Source of the DNA: Ectocarpus siliculosus
Taxonomy: Eukaryota > Sar > Phaeophyceae > Ectocarpales > Ectocarpaceae
Assembly (NCBI GenBank): GCA_000310025.1
Contig: FN649750.1
Span: forward strand, 2,988,244 to 2,998,994
Length of the DNA: 10,751 nucleotides
Direction of reading: 5' to 3'
The notes beneath the pieces are model-generated. The model was not told the DNA's origin. It made no database searches and worked only from the letters and a program-made list of their open reading frames with translations. This document shows, piece by piece, positions 1 to 7,286 of the stretch. The translations under genes were made by a program, and so were the position numbers. The stretch's first letter is position 1, and every line of letters starts with the position of its first letter.

Positions 1-341
1 GGAGGGGGAGGGGGGGGGGGGGGGGGGAGGTGGAGGTTCTGACGAGAGTGGCTGCGGTGGAGGAGCCATGGCAGTCGATCTACCTGTGGAGCCAGCTGTT
101 CGTCAAGACCACGGCGGACCTGAGGCTGTTTGACTCTCGTGAGGTCAGGCTCTTCGAGGTGAGTTCTTTTTTCTTTTTCTTTTTCTTCGGTGAAGTTCCA
201 GAGACATGTTGTTGTCATGAACTCTTGAAATTGTGGACGCACATGTGTATGTTTTATTGAGATTCGGGAAGACGTAACTGGCGGTTGGCCTCCTTCCGTT
301 TTTTCGATTTGCAGCGACCTGTGACTGTCTTGCGGCTGTGA
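1..341 (+). CDS. 3' end of an unrecognised gene, two exons (1-158 and 315-341), 5' partial
   Basis: The frame is open from base 3 and reads a short Gly/Arg-rich run encoded by the G tract, then about 43 residues of ordinary composition, including PWQSIYLWSQLFVKT and ADLRLFDSREVRLFE. There is no ATG, so the gene must begin left of the window. The frame reaches a consensus donor, GAG|GTGAGT, at 158/159 in phase 0. The best acceptor is a pyrimidine-rich stretch ending TTTGCAG at 314, preceded by GTAACT as a possible branch site. Splicing there adds RPVTVLRL and a TGA at 339-341, giving a 156-base intron. I do not recognise the family. The alternating hydrophobic and charged residues suggest a folded beta-rich end, which is inference only. 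Reading frame inside the G tract is uncertain because homopolymer length is error-prone. An alternative ending would splice to 752 in the next open frame. Confidence 0.5.
10..27. repeat. G18 homopolymer at the left edge
   Basis: Eighteen consecutive G, preceded by two shorter G runs. In the frame of the first exon it encodes Gly. The length is uncertain in most sequencing methods. Confidence 0.9.
159..314 (+). other. Predicted spliceosomal intron, 156 bases
   Basis: It starts GTGAGT, directly followed by T-rich sequence, and ends in a long pyrimidine stretch closing with TTTGCAG. GTAACT near 275-280 could serve as the branch site. It is phase 0, between GAG and CGA codons. The longer alternative intron 159-751 would use the donor with a weaker acceptor, GCACGACAG. 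Confidence 0.5.
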
Positions 342-709
342 CTTTTTAATCTACACGCTCCAGCTACGAACGATGGGTGTTCCGCGTGCCCTTGGTAAAT
401 TTGAACTTACTTTTTTGGGGGTTCTGTCTTTTCGTTTTTCTGTCACCGTCCTGTCTGCACGCGTCACCTGTGGCAGACGTTAGATGACGGTGCGTTTTTT
501 CTTGTTCCCCATGTGTTTGAGAGAGATTTTTTATTTTTCGACTCATTCGCCGCCGTCCTCCGACAGATGGTCGCTTGAACGGGGCTAACTACGTTACCGA
601 TTCGTGCTGTTTTAGCCCTCGTGTAAAAAACGATGAGCGTGTGCCGATACCCTCCGTCCAGCCATCCGAACGCTCACCCCGCCTTCGCTGACATGCGCCC
701 CCGCCCTAT
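342..709. other. No gene seen: T-rich probable 3' untranslated and intergenic stretch
   Basis: Several T runs occur on the plus strand around 345, 410-440, 493-500 and 526-537, in keeping with 3' flanking DNA of the gene entering from the left. Short minus-strand frames here are rich in Lys, Arg and Gln from the T runs and show no coding bias. No terminal repeat or RNA gene was seen. Confidence 0.4.
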
Positions 710-1039
710 ATGCACCACACGCTCTGTTCTTCGGCGCAACGTGCACGACAGATCATCGAAGGAGAAACAGGCGACGGCAACCAACGCCACGGCAACGGTG
801 ACGACGACATGGGCACCGAAGTCGATGAGGAGTTCTACCAAGAGTCGTTTTTCCCCGGGGAAGGGGGCGACGGCGATTCACCCTCCCCCCCCCGATCCGA
901 GCCCGCCAGGGGCGGCTCCGTGTTTGGGGGGAGGCGGTCGTCGGGCGGGAGCGGTAGCGACGGTGGTGCTCGCAGCAGTCCGACTGCTGCCGTCGCGGGT
1001 GTCCCAGAAGACAACCACGGGGATGATTCCTTCGTCTAG
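710..1039 (+). CDS. Hypothetical acidic, low-complexity protein or terminal exon
   Basis: The open frame of 109 residues starts at an ATG and ends at TAG. It is acidic in its first half (GDDDMGTEVDEEFYQESF) and rich in Gly, Ser and Pro in its second half, including SPSPPRSEPARGG, so it would be largely disordered. Codons follow a purine-any-pyrimidine pattern with many C/G third positions, while the overlapping frames on both strands give only Arg/Pro/Thr-rich translations, so this is the best frame of the region. No known domain or signal peptide is seen. GCACGACAG at 743-751 could be an acceptor; the frame after it (752 onward) joins in phase 0 to the donor at 158. The segment may therefore be the last exon of the gene entering from the left rather than a separate gene. 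Confidence 0.35.
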   Translation: MHHTLCSSAQRARQIIEGETGDGNQRHGNGDDDMGTEVDEEFYQESFFPGEGGDGDSPSPPRSEPARGGSVFGGRRSSGGSGSDGGARSSPTAAVAGVPEDNHGDDSFV

Positions 1040-1396
1040 CGTTCATGTTACTCCTGGCGCGCCCGCGGGGGGTGGGGGGGGGGGCAAGGGTGCACATGGT
1101 CGTTCGCGGTATCGGTCCCACCAATAGGAAAAAATCATGGTGGGATTATTAGACGTTGACCGCCGGGCGTGACAGGGGAGGAGGAGGAGAAGCCACAGAC
1201 CGCTCGCTGTGAATTATCATATTTGGGTTATTGTGTTCCGGACTGCTAGGGGGGATTCTAGTCTTGCACACACACAGCCCGGGGTTTTGTTTTCTGAGCA
1301 GGACGACCACATCAATCCACGTTTGATGTAAATCACGACTGGTTGTTGCGTCCCTGCGGTGCGGGGGGGGGGCAGCGCAGGCGGTACTCGCGCGTG
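1040..1396. other. No gene seen: short G-rich runs and intergenic sequence
   Basis: A G-rich run with many consecutive G lies near 1069-1083 and a purine-rich GAGGAGGAGG stretch near 1178-1191. CA repeats occur near 1266-1275. No frame with coding character, splice-site pair or RNA gene could be supported. Confidence 0.4.
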
Positions 1397-1591
1397 ATGG
1401 ACGAATTCGAGGAAGCCTTGCTTCCGGCGGGGGCGGGGACGCAACGTCTCTTTCACGGTGTCCAGGGAGGCGTTGTGCCTGCGCGGGGTTTGAGGGTCGC
1501 CATTTTTGTGGGTGTCTCGCGCGAAGTTCCCGGCCGTAGGTTAAGTGGGAGCGGTCCTTGGATTACTTTGTCGAAGCTACATGGGTGTTGA
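1397..1591 (+). CDS. Doubtful small ORF, 64 residues
   Basis: The frame opens at an ATG with an acidic start, MDEFEEALLPAGAG, and ends at TGA. No domain is recognised. The first twenty codons look coding in composition, but the rest (Gly/Val/Arg-rich) does not clearly do so. Its end overlaps the next frame by 11 bases. It could be a first exon or chance. I see no promoter and no strong splice donor within it. Confidence 0.15.
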   Translation: MDEFEEALLPAGAGTQRLFHGVQGGVVPARGLRVAIFVGVSREVPGRRLSGSGPWITLSKLHGC

Positions 1592-1895
1592 CGCAAAAAG
1601 AGCCTCACGAGGAGAGCAGCGCAGAGAGAAGGAGCGGGGAGGGCACTTGAGAGAGGGCTACGAAGTGGTTCACCAGCTTGAGGAGCTTCAAAGAGCGTGT
1701 CGAGTCTTTTTTGAGTCTTGTCTAACGCTTGTTTGTTTAATGGCAAGGTTTGATGGCGTCTGTCTTGTTTGGTCGACACGCTGGTATCAGCGGCGGCAAC
1801 AGCAGCAGCGAGAGGGGTGTGGACGTCGGTTCAAGACCTCGAAAGGGATGCTTCGGTGCCATCGTTCTGCAACGAACTCATACGTGTACGCTTAA
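1581..1895 (+). CDS. Doubtful small ORF with a charged helical start, 104 residues
   Basis: The frame begins at an ATG and ends at TAA. Residues 9-41 are strongly charged (GEQRREKERGGHLREGYEVV, then HQLEELQRACRVFFE) and would form an amphipathic helix or short coiled coil. The later part contains a Gln run from a CAG-like stretch near 1797-1809 and unusually many Cys and Trp, which argues against a real protein. No family is recognised. It may be an exon fragment of a gene whose other parts I cannot identify, or chance. Confidence 0.15.
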   Translation: MGVDAKRASRGEQRREKERGGHLREGYEVVHQLEELQRACRVFFESCLTLVCLMARFDGVCLVWSTRWYQRRQQQQREGCGRRFKTSKGMLRCHRSATNSYVYA

Positions 1896-3069
1896 TCGTG
1901 TCGGCTAGAGGAGGGTGGTTCGTTTCGCCAGCGAATAACAAGACCTAACCGTGCGCTGTCGGACGTTGAGGTTGATATTTCACCTTGACACTTCTCTTGG
2001 GGGACCAAGTGCCGACACGGCAAACGCTTTTGGCGTGCACCAGGGTGCCTCAACTAAGCCCGCTGTTGGGTTCGTTGATGCATCGGGTATGCGTGCGCAC
2101 GAAACTAGCGCGGGTCCCGATCCGGTGAACATGACACGGAACGAATGCTTGGGGTTAGGGTTATATCGGTTTTAACCGCTCGCTCTGCCCACAAGGACCA
2201 AGAGAGCGTTCGTTGTTCACGGCATGTTTGTTTTTTCTTGCATAAAATTGGTCGCTTTCTCAACTCTCTTCCACAACGTCGGAACTCTCTCGCTACACCC
2301 GCCCGGAAGACAAACATGAACAAACAACCATGTAGCATACATTGCCCGTCACCTCCGCCCGTTCTGCCAGCACGCGCAGGTGGTTGACCACACTCCAGAA
2401 CAACAAAAACCGATATAAATAACCATAGTTGCGGATGCACGCTGCAGACACCGAACGTTTTCGAACGAGCCAGGCGACACAACTCAACCATGCAACAAAG
2501 TAACCCCAGACCACCATCAAAATTCTCGGGAAAGGCACCAAGCTAATTGTCTAAAAAGTTTATTGACGACCGCAGCAAGAAGAAAAAAAGTGCAACCACG
2601 TTCATGCCGCGTCCGCCCGTCTACTACTCGCGTTAAAATACCGAACACAAGACGATTGTGGGATTCCCGTCGCCTTTTATCCTTCATCGGCGTCATTTTC
2701 GGCCTTTTACCCTACCCTACCAAATGGCACCACGATTTACGAGACCAGCAGTAGTTACGGCGCTGCGATATACATCCAACAGCATCATCCCACACTGCTG
2801 CTGTATCTACGTGCTCCCGTTGTCAAGGATTCCAGCCGCGACACTGCTCTCTAGGCCACACAACTCTGACAAGCCTCCCTATAAACTACACTCGTGTGCC
2901 CCAGACGTGAATCGAGCCACGTTGCGAACGATTTCTATGCACTCGCGGCATTTCTGCCCCGCCTACATCATACTCAAAACCAGCCAAAACCTTTCTTCCG
3001 CGCTGACAACGGACAGAAAGACAAAAATGATGAGAGCAGTGCCTCCCCATCCCGAAAAAGTCTCATAAT
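1896..3069. other. About 1.2 kb without a supportable gene, 3' of the CCT-motif gene
   Basis: All frames here are short or have poor composition. A TATAAATA element lies at 2414-2421 with no convincing gene downstream. A two-unit telomere-like GGGTTAGGGTTA lies at 2152-2163. The part just left of 3070 is probably the 3' untranslated region of the minus-strand gene. The longest frames (about 130 codons on each strand) are rich in Cys, His and Trp and lack the third-position G/C bias of the better genes in the window. Confidence 0.35.
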
Positions 3070-3490
3070 TTAAATGGTACACTGGGAACTAAACTCTTGG
3101 GGAGGGGGGACGCCCGCCCCGTACGGAGCCCCCACGGCAGCAGTCCCTCTTGCTGTTGTTGATGCCGCTGATGTTGGCCCCGCTGTTGCCTCCGCCGTCG
3201 CCGCCGCTGCCGCCTTCTCTCGCATCTGCACCATGAGCGCCCGCTGCCGCCGCTGCAGCTCCGCGATAGGCACGAACTCGGACTCGAGGGGCAGGAAGCG
3301 GCCCTTGTGCCGCGGCCGCGAGTTGGCGACGCGCTGCCGGCTCTGGTACGACGAGGCCGCGGGCTTGGACCAGCAGCGCCGCTGCTTCTTGGCCAGGTAC
3401 CGAGCGACCTTCTGCCGCCGAACCTGCTCCTTAAGGCTGATGGCCGCGGCGGCATCGCTGCCGCCGCCGCCGCCGCTACCGTAGTCGGTG

Positions 3491-3523
<33 letters not shown>

Positions 3524-4188
3524 GCAGCATGCTGATTGTTAGCGTTCCCCGTCCTCCCTGCCGCCCCTCCTCCATCCGTCTCGACCCCCGGTGCCGCGAC
3601 TGTCGCCGCCGCCGGCGAACCCATCACACCACCTCCCCCCGCCGCAGCCGTCATCACCGGCTCTGATGACACTCCTCCGCCCTCACTCGGCACGGTCTCC
3701 ATTTCGTGGACGGAGGAAGGAGACAGCAGCGCGCCGCCGTCCTCCGCCGTTGTTGCCGGCGGCAGGAAGTCGGCTAGGTCCATGTCGGCCAGAAACACCA
3801 GGTCTTCCTCCGAGATGGCCGGGCCTCCTCCACCCCCCTCCTCCAACATCATACCGTAGTCCTCGTCGTTACCACCGGCGAGAGCCATGAACTCGTCGAG
3901 GAAACCGTCGACGTTGTCCGCGATGTCTCCCTCGTGTCCGTTGACAACAACGTCCCTGCCGCCGCTGCTGCCCTTGCCCGGCGCGGCGGCGGCGGCGGCG
4001 GCGGCGGCGGACCCGCCGCCACCGGCGGCGCCGGCCTCGATGCTGTACTTGTTGGCAATGCCGCCGCCGGCGTTATTAGCCTTGCGGCCGCTGCTGCTGC
4101 TGTCCACCGTGCTCTCCTCGACGGGGCGGTGCGCTCCCGAGAATGCCCAGAACGGGGCGTGCATGGCGATGGTCTCGTCGTCGTGCAT
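3070..4188 (-). CDS. CCT-motif (CONSTANS/CO-like/TOC1) family protein, complete
   Basis: This is a 372-residue single-exon gene with an ATG at 4188 and TAA at 3072-3070. Residues about 255-300 match the CCT motif: ARYLAKKQRRCW, then YQSRQRVANSRPRHKGRF. Conserved positions include R263-Y264, K267-K268, R271, W273, Y281, R284, A288, R291-P-R293 and G296-R-F298. CCT domains of plants and stramenopiles act in the nucleus, binding DNA or NF-Y-type partners, and the basic residues here fit nuclear import. A charged helix, ELQRRQRALMVQMREK (310-325), follows. The N-terminal two thirds is disordered: Gly runs, nine Ala at 61-69, Ala-rich 221-232, and two acidic-hydrophobic segments at 88-103 and 126-142 that could be activation regions (inference). 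No B-box or response-regulator domain precedes the motif. The segment between W273 and Y281 is two residues longer than the usual CCT spacing. Codons are strongly G/C-ending. The family call is confident; the exact role is not. Confidence 0.9.
3492..3518. repeat. (CAG)9 trinucleotide repeat inside the CCT gene
   Basis: Nine perfect CAG units on the plus strand read as CTG/GCTG on the coding strand and encode the second Ala-rich run (about residues 221-232), interrupted by one Ser. Further CAG units follow after a single AAG unit. Such runs commonly vary in length between alleles. Confidence 0.9.
3984..4010. repeat. (CGG)9 trinucleotide repeat inside the CCT gene
   Basis: Nine perfect CGG units on the plus strand read as GCC-type Ala codons on the coding strand and encode the nine-Ala run at residues 61-69. 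It keeps the reading frame. Confidence 0.9.
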
Positions 4189-4349
4189 GACGGCGAAGAC
4201 TCTTAATTAACTGACGGAAAAAAAAAAAAAAACTGATCAAGGACTGATTAATCGGCCAGCGACAAATCGTTACTTTTTTTTTTTTTTTTCTTTGCACCCT
4301 GCCCCTGGATTCCGACGACGAGGAGAGGAATTGGGTGTTTCCTCCTACG
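4189..4349 (-). promoter_or_regulatory. Probable promoter/5' leader of the CCT gene with opposed A and T tracts
   Basis: Upstream of the start codon at 4188 lie an A15 run (4218-4232) and a T16 run (4274-4289) on the plus strand, 41 bases apart. On the coding strand the order is A16 then T15. Poly(dA:dT) tracts of this length disfavour nucleosomes in other eukaryotes, so a promoter role is reasonable inference. The T15 tract followed by CCGTCAG at 4217-4211 also resembles a splice acceptor, with GTAACG at 4273-4268 as a weak donor, which would make a 63-base leader intron. No TATA element is evident. Confidence 0.4.
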
Positions 4350-4532
4350 ATGTCTCTCGGCAGTGGTCGTGGCTGTTACGACGTGTTGACCGTCGTGGCG
4401 GTTGTACGTGCTTGCTTGCAGCTCGGCTCGTGGGCTATCGTTTCTTCTTGCGGCCTCGTTGTTGTCGCTTCTGGCGTCCCAGCTTGTGCGCGAACTGACG
4501 GGATGGAACTATGGAGATCCTTGACATGTTGA
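4350..4532 (+). CDS. Doubtful hydrophobic small ORF, 60 residues
   Basis: An ATG-initiated frame encodes a mostly Val/Leu/Ala/Cys-rich peptide with two possible hydrophobic stretches (for example VLTVVAVVRACLQLG). It lies divergently from the CCT gene and could share its promoter region. Composition is not clearly coding, no family is recognised, and it overlaps the start of the next small frame by 22 bases. Chance is the more likely explanation. Confidence 0.12.
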   Translation: MSLGSGRGCYDVLTVVAVVRACLQLGSWAIVSSCGLVVVASGVPACARTDGMELWRSLTC

Positions 4533-4585
4533 TAGCTTTAGTGCTTGTAGCGCTGGGGATTCTTTTGCGATCGGGTTTCTGGTAG
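4511..4585 (+). CDS. Small ORF for a single-helix membrane peptide, 24 residues
   Basis: The frame runs from ATG to TAG and encodes an acidic start (MEILDM), a continuous hydrophobic segment (LIALVLVALGILL) and a basic, aromatic end (RSGFW). This is the pattern of a single transmembrane helix or signal anchor. The next frame continues in register directly after the TAG. The sequence around the stop (TTTCTGGTAG) also looks like a splice acceptor, so the TAG may belong to an intron end rather than a stop. No homologue is recognised. A micropeptide gene, a broken first exon, or chance are all possible. Confidence 0.25.
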   Translation: MEILDMLIALVLVALGILLRSGFW

Positions 4586-4978
4586 AAATCTGGGGCAAGG
4601 GGAGGACGCAAAAAGTGGGAGAGGGAGGGAGGCTGGTTGGTATGCTTGCGGGACGACAGCACAGCAGTGTTAAACGACATCTTCCAAGACATTTACTACT
4701 TTATTCGCTACAGTGGTTTCGCGGTGTACTCCACAATTGCGTGCCTGAAACCAGCCAAAAGGCTGGGCGTTGTGCCCGGAATCAAAAACAGCAGTCAGCC
4801 AGGAGTGCTTGAGCGTGGCTATCTTGCCGGCGTAAGAGATGCGGTGTTTGAAAACGATGAAATCAACGCCCCATCATTAGCAGCGGAATTTGGACGGGAA
4901 ACAGGGACACAGGAGACTCGCAGGGCCCGCATTTCACAGCCATCGTCTCGGGAATCTAAACGCACGCTTCGGGAATAA
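4586..4978 (+). CDS. Coding-like open frame without ATG, 130 residues; exon or pseudogene fragment
   Basis: The frame runs from just after an in-frame TAG to TAA. Residues after about position 20 look coding: DDSTAVLNDIFQDIYYFIRY, then SGFAVYSTIACLKPAKRLGV, then an acidic part (RDAVFENDEINAPSLAAEFG) and a basic Ser/Arg tail. The codons follow a purine-first pattern. The segment lacks an ATG at its head, so it would need an upstream exon; TTTCTGGTAG at 4576-4585 is a fair acceptor. GGC|GTAAGA at 4831/4832 is a good donor, so the exon may end there. I do not recognise a family. The third-position G/C bias is weaker than in the CCT gene, which could mean a different origin, a decaying copy, or untranslated sequence. 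Confidence 0.3.
   Translation, partial: KSGARGGRKKWEREGGWLVCLRDDSTAVLNDIFQDIYYFIRYSGFAVYSTIACLKPAKRLGVVPGIKNSSQPGVLERGYLAGVRDAVFENDEINAPSLAAEFGRETGTQETRRARISQPSSRESKRTLRE
4751..4766. repeat. Perfect short hairpin, 6-base stem and 4-base loop
   Basis: CCAGCC, AAAA, GGCTGG form a perfect inverted repeat inside the coding-like frame at 4586-4978. It is too short to assign a function and there is no T run after it. Confidence 0.6.
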
Positions 4979-6233
4979 TCCTTTTGCCAGAAACGGCGAA
5001 CAAACAACAGAGGAGTCACAAGCAGTCAATCTACGAAGGATGTAGCATAGCTAGTCCATGCGCTGCAGGTACATAACTCGTATGTAGCAACGGAATAATC
5101 GCAAGATAGAAGTGCGTGTGATAGGTGGGCGAAGCGGGTCAGGGCCCTACTGCTGCAACTACGGTAGCTGTAGAAGCTCGAGCCCGTGATTCACAAGACA
5201 GAAAAAATCTCGACGACATAATTTTGTGATGGGTAATTTTTGAAAAAATTCGTTGTTCGTCGTGGCAGTTCATGGGCAGCCAGGTGTTTCTGCGCATAGC
5301 CCCCCAACGAACGCATAGCAGCTCAGCTCAGCGTTAGAGATATTCGTAAGGTATGTGTGGGAGTTTAGCCGACACGGGTGGGTCTCGAGTGCACTTTCGG
5401 GAGAGAGCAACAGCAGCTGTTACCGTCACCATTACTCTGAAAGTTTTAGTCTAACCCGAGGCCTTGAAATGGAATACAAACCCAACAGATTCACGAAAAA
5501 CGGTGTGATTTTCGCGACTTTCGTGCGCCAAGCCTGTGTGCCAAGCAAGCAAACCGGGAGAAAAAGCAAACGCTGTGTACCACCAACTGCAGTGGCGAGG
5601 GTGAAGGGCGAAGGAAACAAGCGAGAGACGAATCTAAATCTATCAAGATGCAGTTACTGGGAGGTGACTGCTGTACCCACCCCAAGGAGGAGAGAGAAGA
5701 GAGAAAGAGGCACACACCAGACACGAGCGAGAGAAAGTGAAGGCACACACACACGCACAGCGCCGGCGGTCGATGCCAATTCAAATGGGACACATATGCA
5801 GTGCATAGTCTAGCGTAAAACATGTCACGCTTCTCCCGTGGGGCACATGCCACATTCCCCCATGAGAGACACATGTGTCGTGACAGCATATGCATACAGC
5901 TCCGGACAACGTCTGGTAACGAGACCGTACGCCCGAAGAGGGAGGAAAGCGACCGCCCAACAACAGCTCGGGCCGCGACAAGGTTCTAGGCCAGGGGCCA
6001 TGGGGAGGCCGGGGAGTGAGGAGCGAGGCTACCAGATCCCGTCTCACCTCAGCTTAATCAGAAGGACGCCATGGTGTGCACCTTGTTTAGGGTAAATGTG
6101 ACGCAGGGGGGCAGGGGGGGGGGGATCGAGAGAGGGAGGAGGCGGCACGCCGACACCCATTCGGGCCGGTTCTCGGACCGTTCTGCCTGGCTCTGAGCAC
6201 CCATATAATGTCTTGATTTTAGAGGGCAAAGAA
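4979..6233. other. About 1.25 kb with no well-supported gene
   Basis: One plus-strand frame with an ATG at 5469 and a stop at 5813 would encode 114 very basic residues. Its second half is built from AGAGAG-type purine repeats (5686-5720) and a CA repeat (5744-5758), so it is probably not a protein. A G-rich run lies at 6105-6124. Region 5200-5250 is AT-rich. CATATAAT at 6201-6208 could be a TATA-like element for the gene starting near 6234, or part of an acceptor ending GATTTTAG at 6220. Confidence 0.35.
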
Positions 6234-6410
6234 ATGCGGCGGAACTGCTCCTTGCTGCCGTCGGACCTCGCACCTCGGTCCGATCGCTTGCTCCGTGTGA
6301 GCACACTTCTGTCGACTACCATGTGCTCAGGACGAGAATGGCCAACCCCTGAAGCTAGAGTGCGCCGGAATGATGTTAAGCGTAGGCTGCAGGAGATTCA
6401 AGAACTCCAG
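6234..6410 (+). CDS. First (or early) exon of the zinc-finger candidate gene
   Basis: The frame is open through ATGs at 6234 and 6321 and ends at a near-perfect donor, CTCCAG|GTATGT, at 6410/6411 in phase 0. From 6321 it encodes 30 residues, ending in a charged helix (RVRRNDVKRRLQEIQELQ). From 6234 it encodes 59. The shorter start has the more protein-like sequence; the longer start needs no change of frame. TTGATTTTAG at 6211-6220 could instead be an acceptor, making this an internal exon. The phase-0 donor fits the phase-0 acceptors at 7286 and 7917, and the next confidently coding segment downstream is 7918-8484. The family cannot be named from this exon alone. Confidence 0.5.
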
Positions 6411-7286
6411 GTATGTTGGCGTTTTTGGTCTCTACCCTCGTCGGTAAACTGACCGAGAGCGAACCTCGGCCTTTTTTCTTTGTCAAATGTCAGAGTGAGA
6501 ATGTGAACATCTCCGCATTGTAGGCACACCCGGGTTGCCTGCATATGGCTTAGGCAGACCAAGATGTTACCGGCCGAGGTCGGTACCGCTGTCTAGGGTA
6601 GATTTTCCGGGTGCCTACTTGGGGCCTATACCGAGGGGGGCAAAACTGTTCTCTTCGTAGAGAAGAATGTGTCGGCAACGCACGGAAAGATGTTGCCCTT
6701 GTAGGCCAGGCTCTCTGCACTCTGCACGTGTCACCTGCTCAATCATCCGAGTGCGTACAACGAGTGCTGCACTCACCAGTCCGTGCATGGGTGTGATGCC
6801 TCCCCTCTTGAATGCAGCACGCACGCGGGGCCGTTTTATCGCCGGCCCTGGTCCCAACCCAGAGAACTTTGCCGAACTCTTTCCCTCGGTTCTCTGCCGT
6901 GGTGGAGTGCGTCGAGAACAGCTCCGTTGGTAATTACGCCGCATCACGTGCGCGTCGTCACACAGCAGTAGAGGAAAGGACAGCCAAGCAGAAAAGGTGT
7001 ATCCCACCCCCGCCCACCCTGTCCGAACGCTTTCCTGGCCTCGTGCGAGAGAGTTATCGCGACTGGTCCAGCCGTGCAGCCCGTGCAGCCCGTCTCTGTA
7101 CTGTGAATAGAGCGCTCGATCACGACCGCCGTAATTTGATTCGCACAGGCTCTATCATCACCTCGCTGCTTCAACCAAACGACGGGCTTTGCCTGCGTGC
7201 GCTCGTCGTGGTAGTTGTTAACAATACGTACCGCTAATACACTCCCAAGCAGATACAAGTTGTACTGCAGCTGGTTTTCCCATCAG
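6411..7286 (+). other. Predicted intron sequence (876 bases, or the first part of a 1,507-base intron)
   Basis: It begins GTATGT. A possible acceptor is TTTTCCCATCAG at 7286. The stretch holds short frames without coding bias, a tandem GTGCAGCCC-type duplication at 7073-7090, and no RNA gene or mobile element that I can recognise. Confidence 0.45.

Noticed and set aside
633-1127. Plus-strand frame of 164 codons with an ATG
   Set aside because: Thr/Arg/Pro-rich translation with poor codon pattern; it appears to be the out-of-frame reading of the better acidic frame at 710-1039.
1821-1840. GGTTCAAGACC resembling the T-loop of a tRNA
   Set aside because: No matching D-loop block, anticodon arm or acceptor stem could be placed around it.
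2414-2421. TATAAATA as a core promoter
   Set aside because: No supportable gene starts downstream on either strand at a suitable distance.
2105-2541. Minus-strand frames of 82 and 128 codons, one with a hydrophobic start
   Set aside because: Rich in Cys, Trp and Arg, no third-position bias, overlapping each other and a plus-strand frame, and no family recognised.
3074-4210. Several plus-strand frames opposite the CCT gene
   Set aside because: Their Pro-, Ala- and Arg-rich translations are the mirror of the GC-rich coding strand and its trinucleotide repeats.
5355-5813. A 152-codon basic frame
   Set aside because: Much of it is purine and CA simple repeat, it lacks an ATG near its head, and frames of this length are expected by chance in the window.
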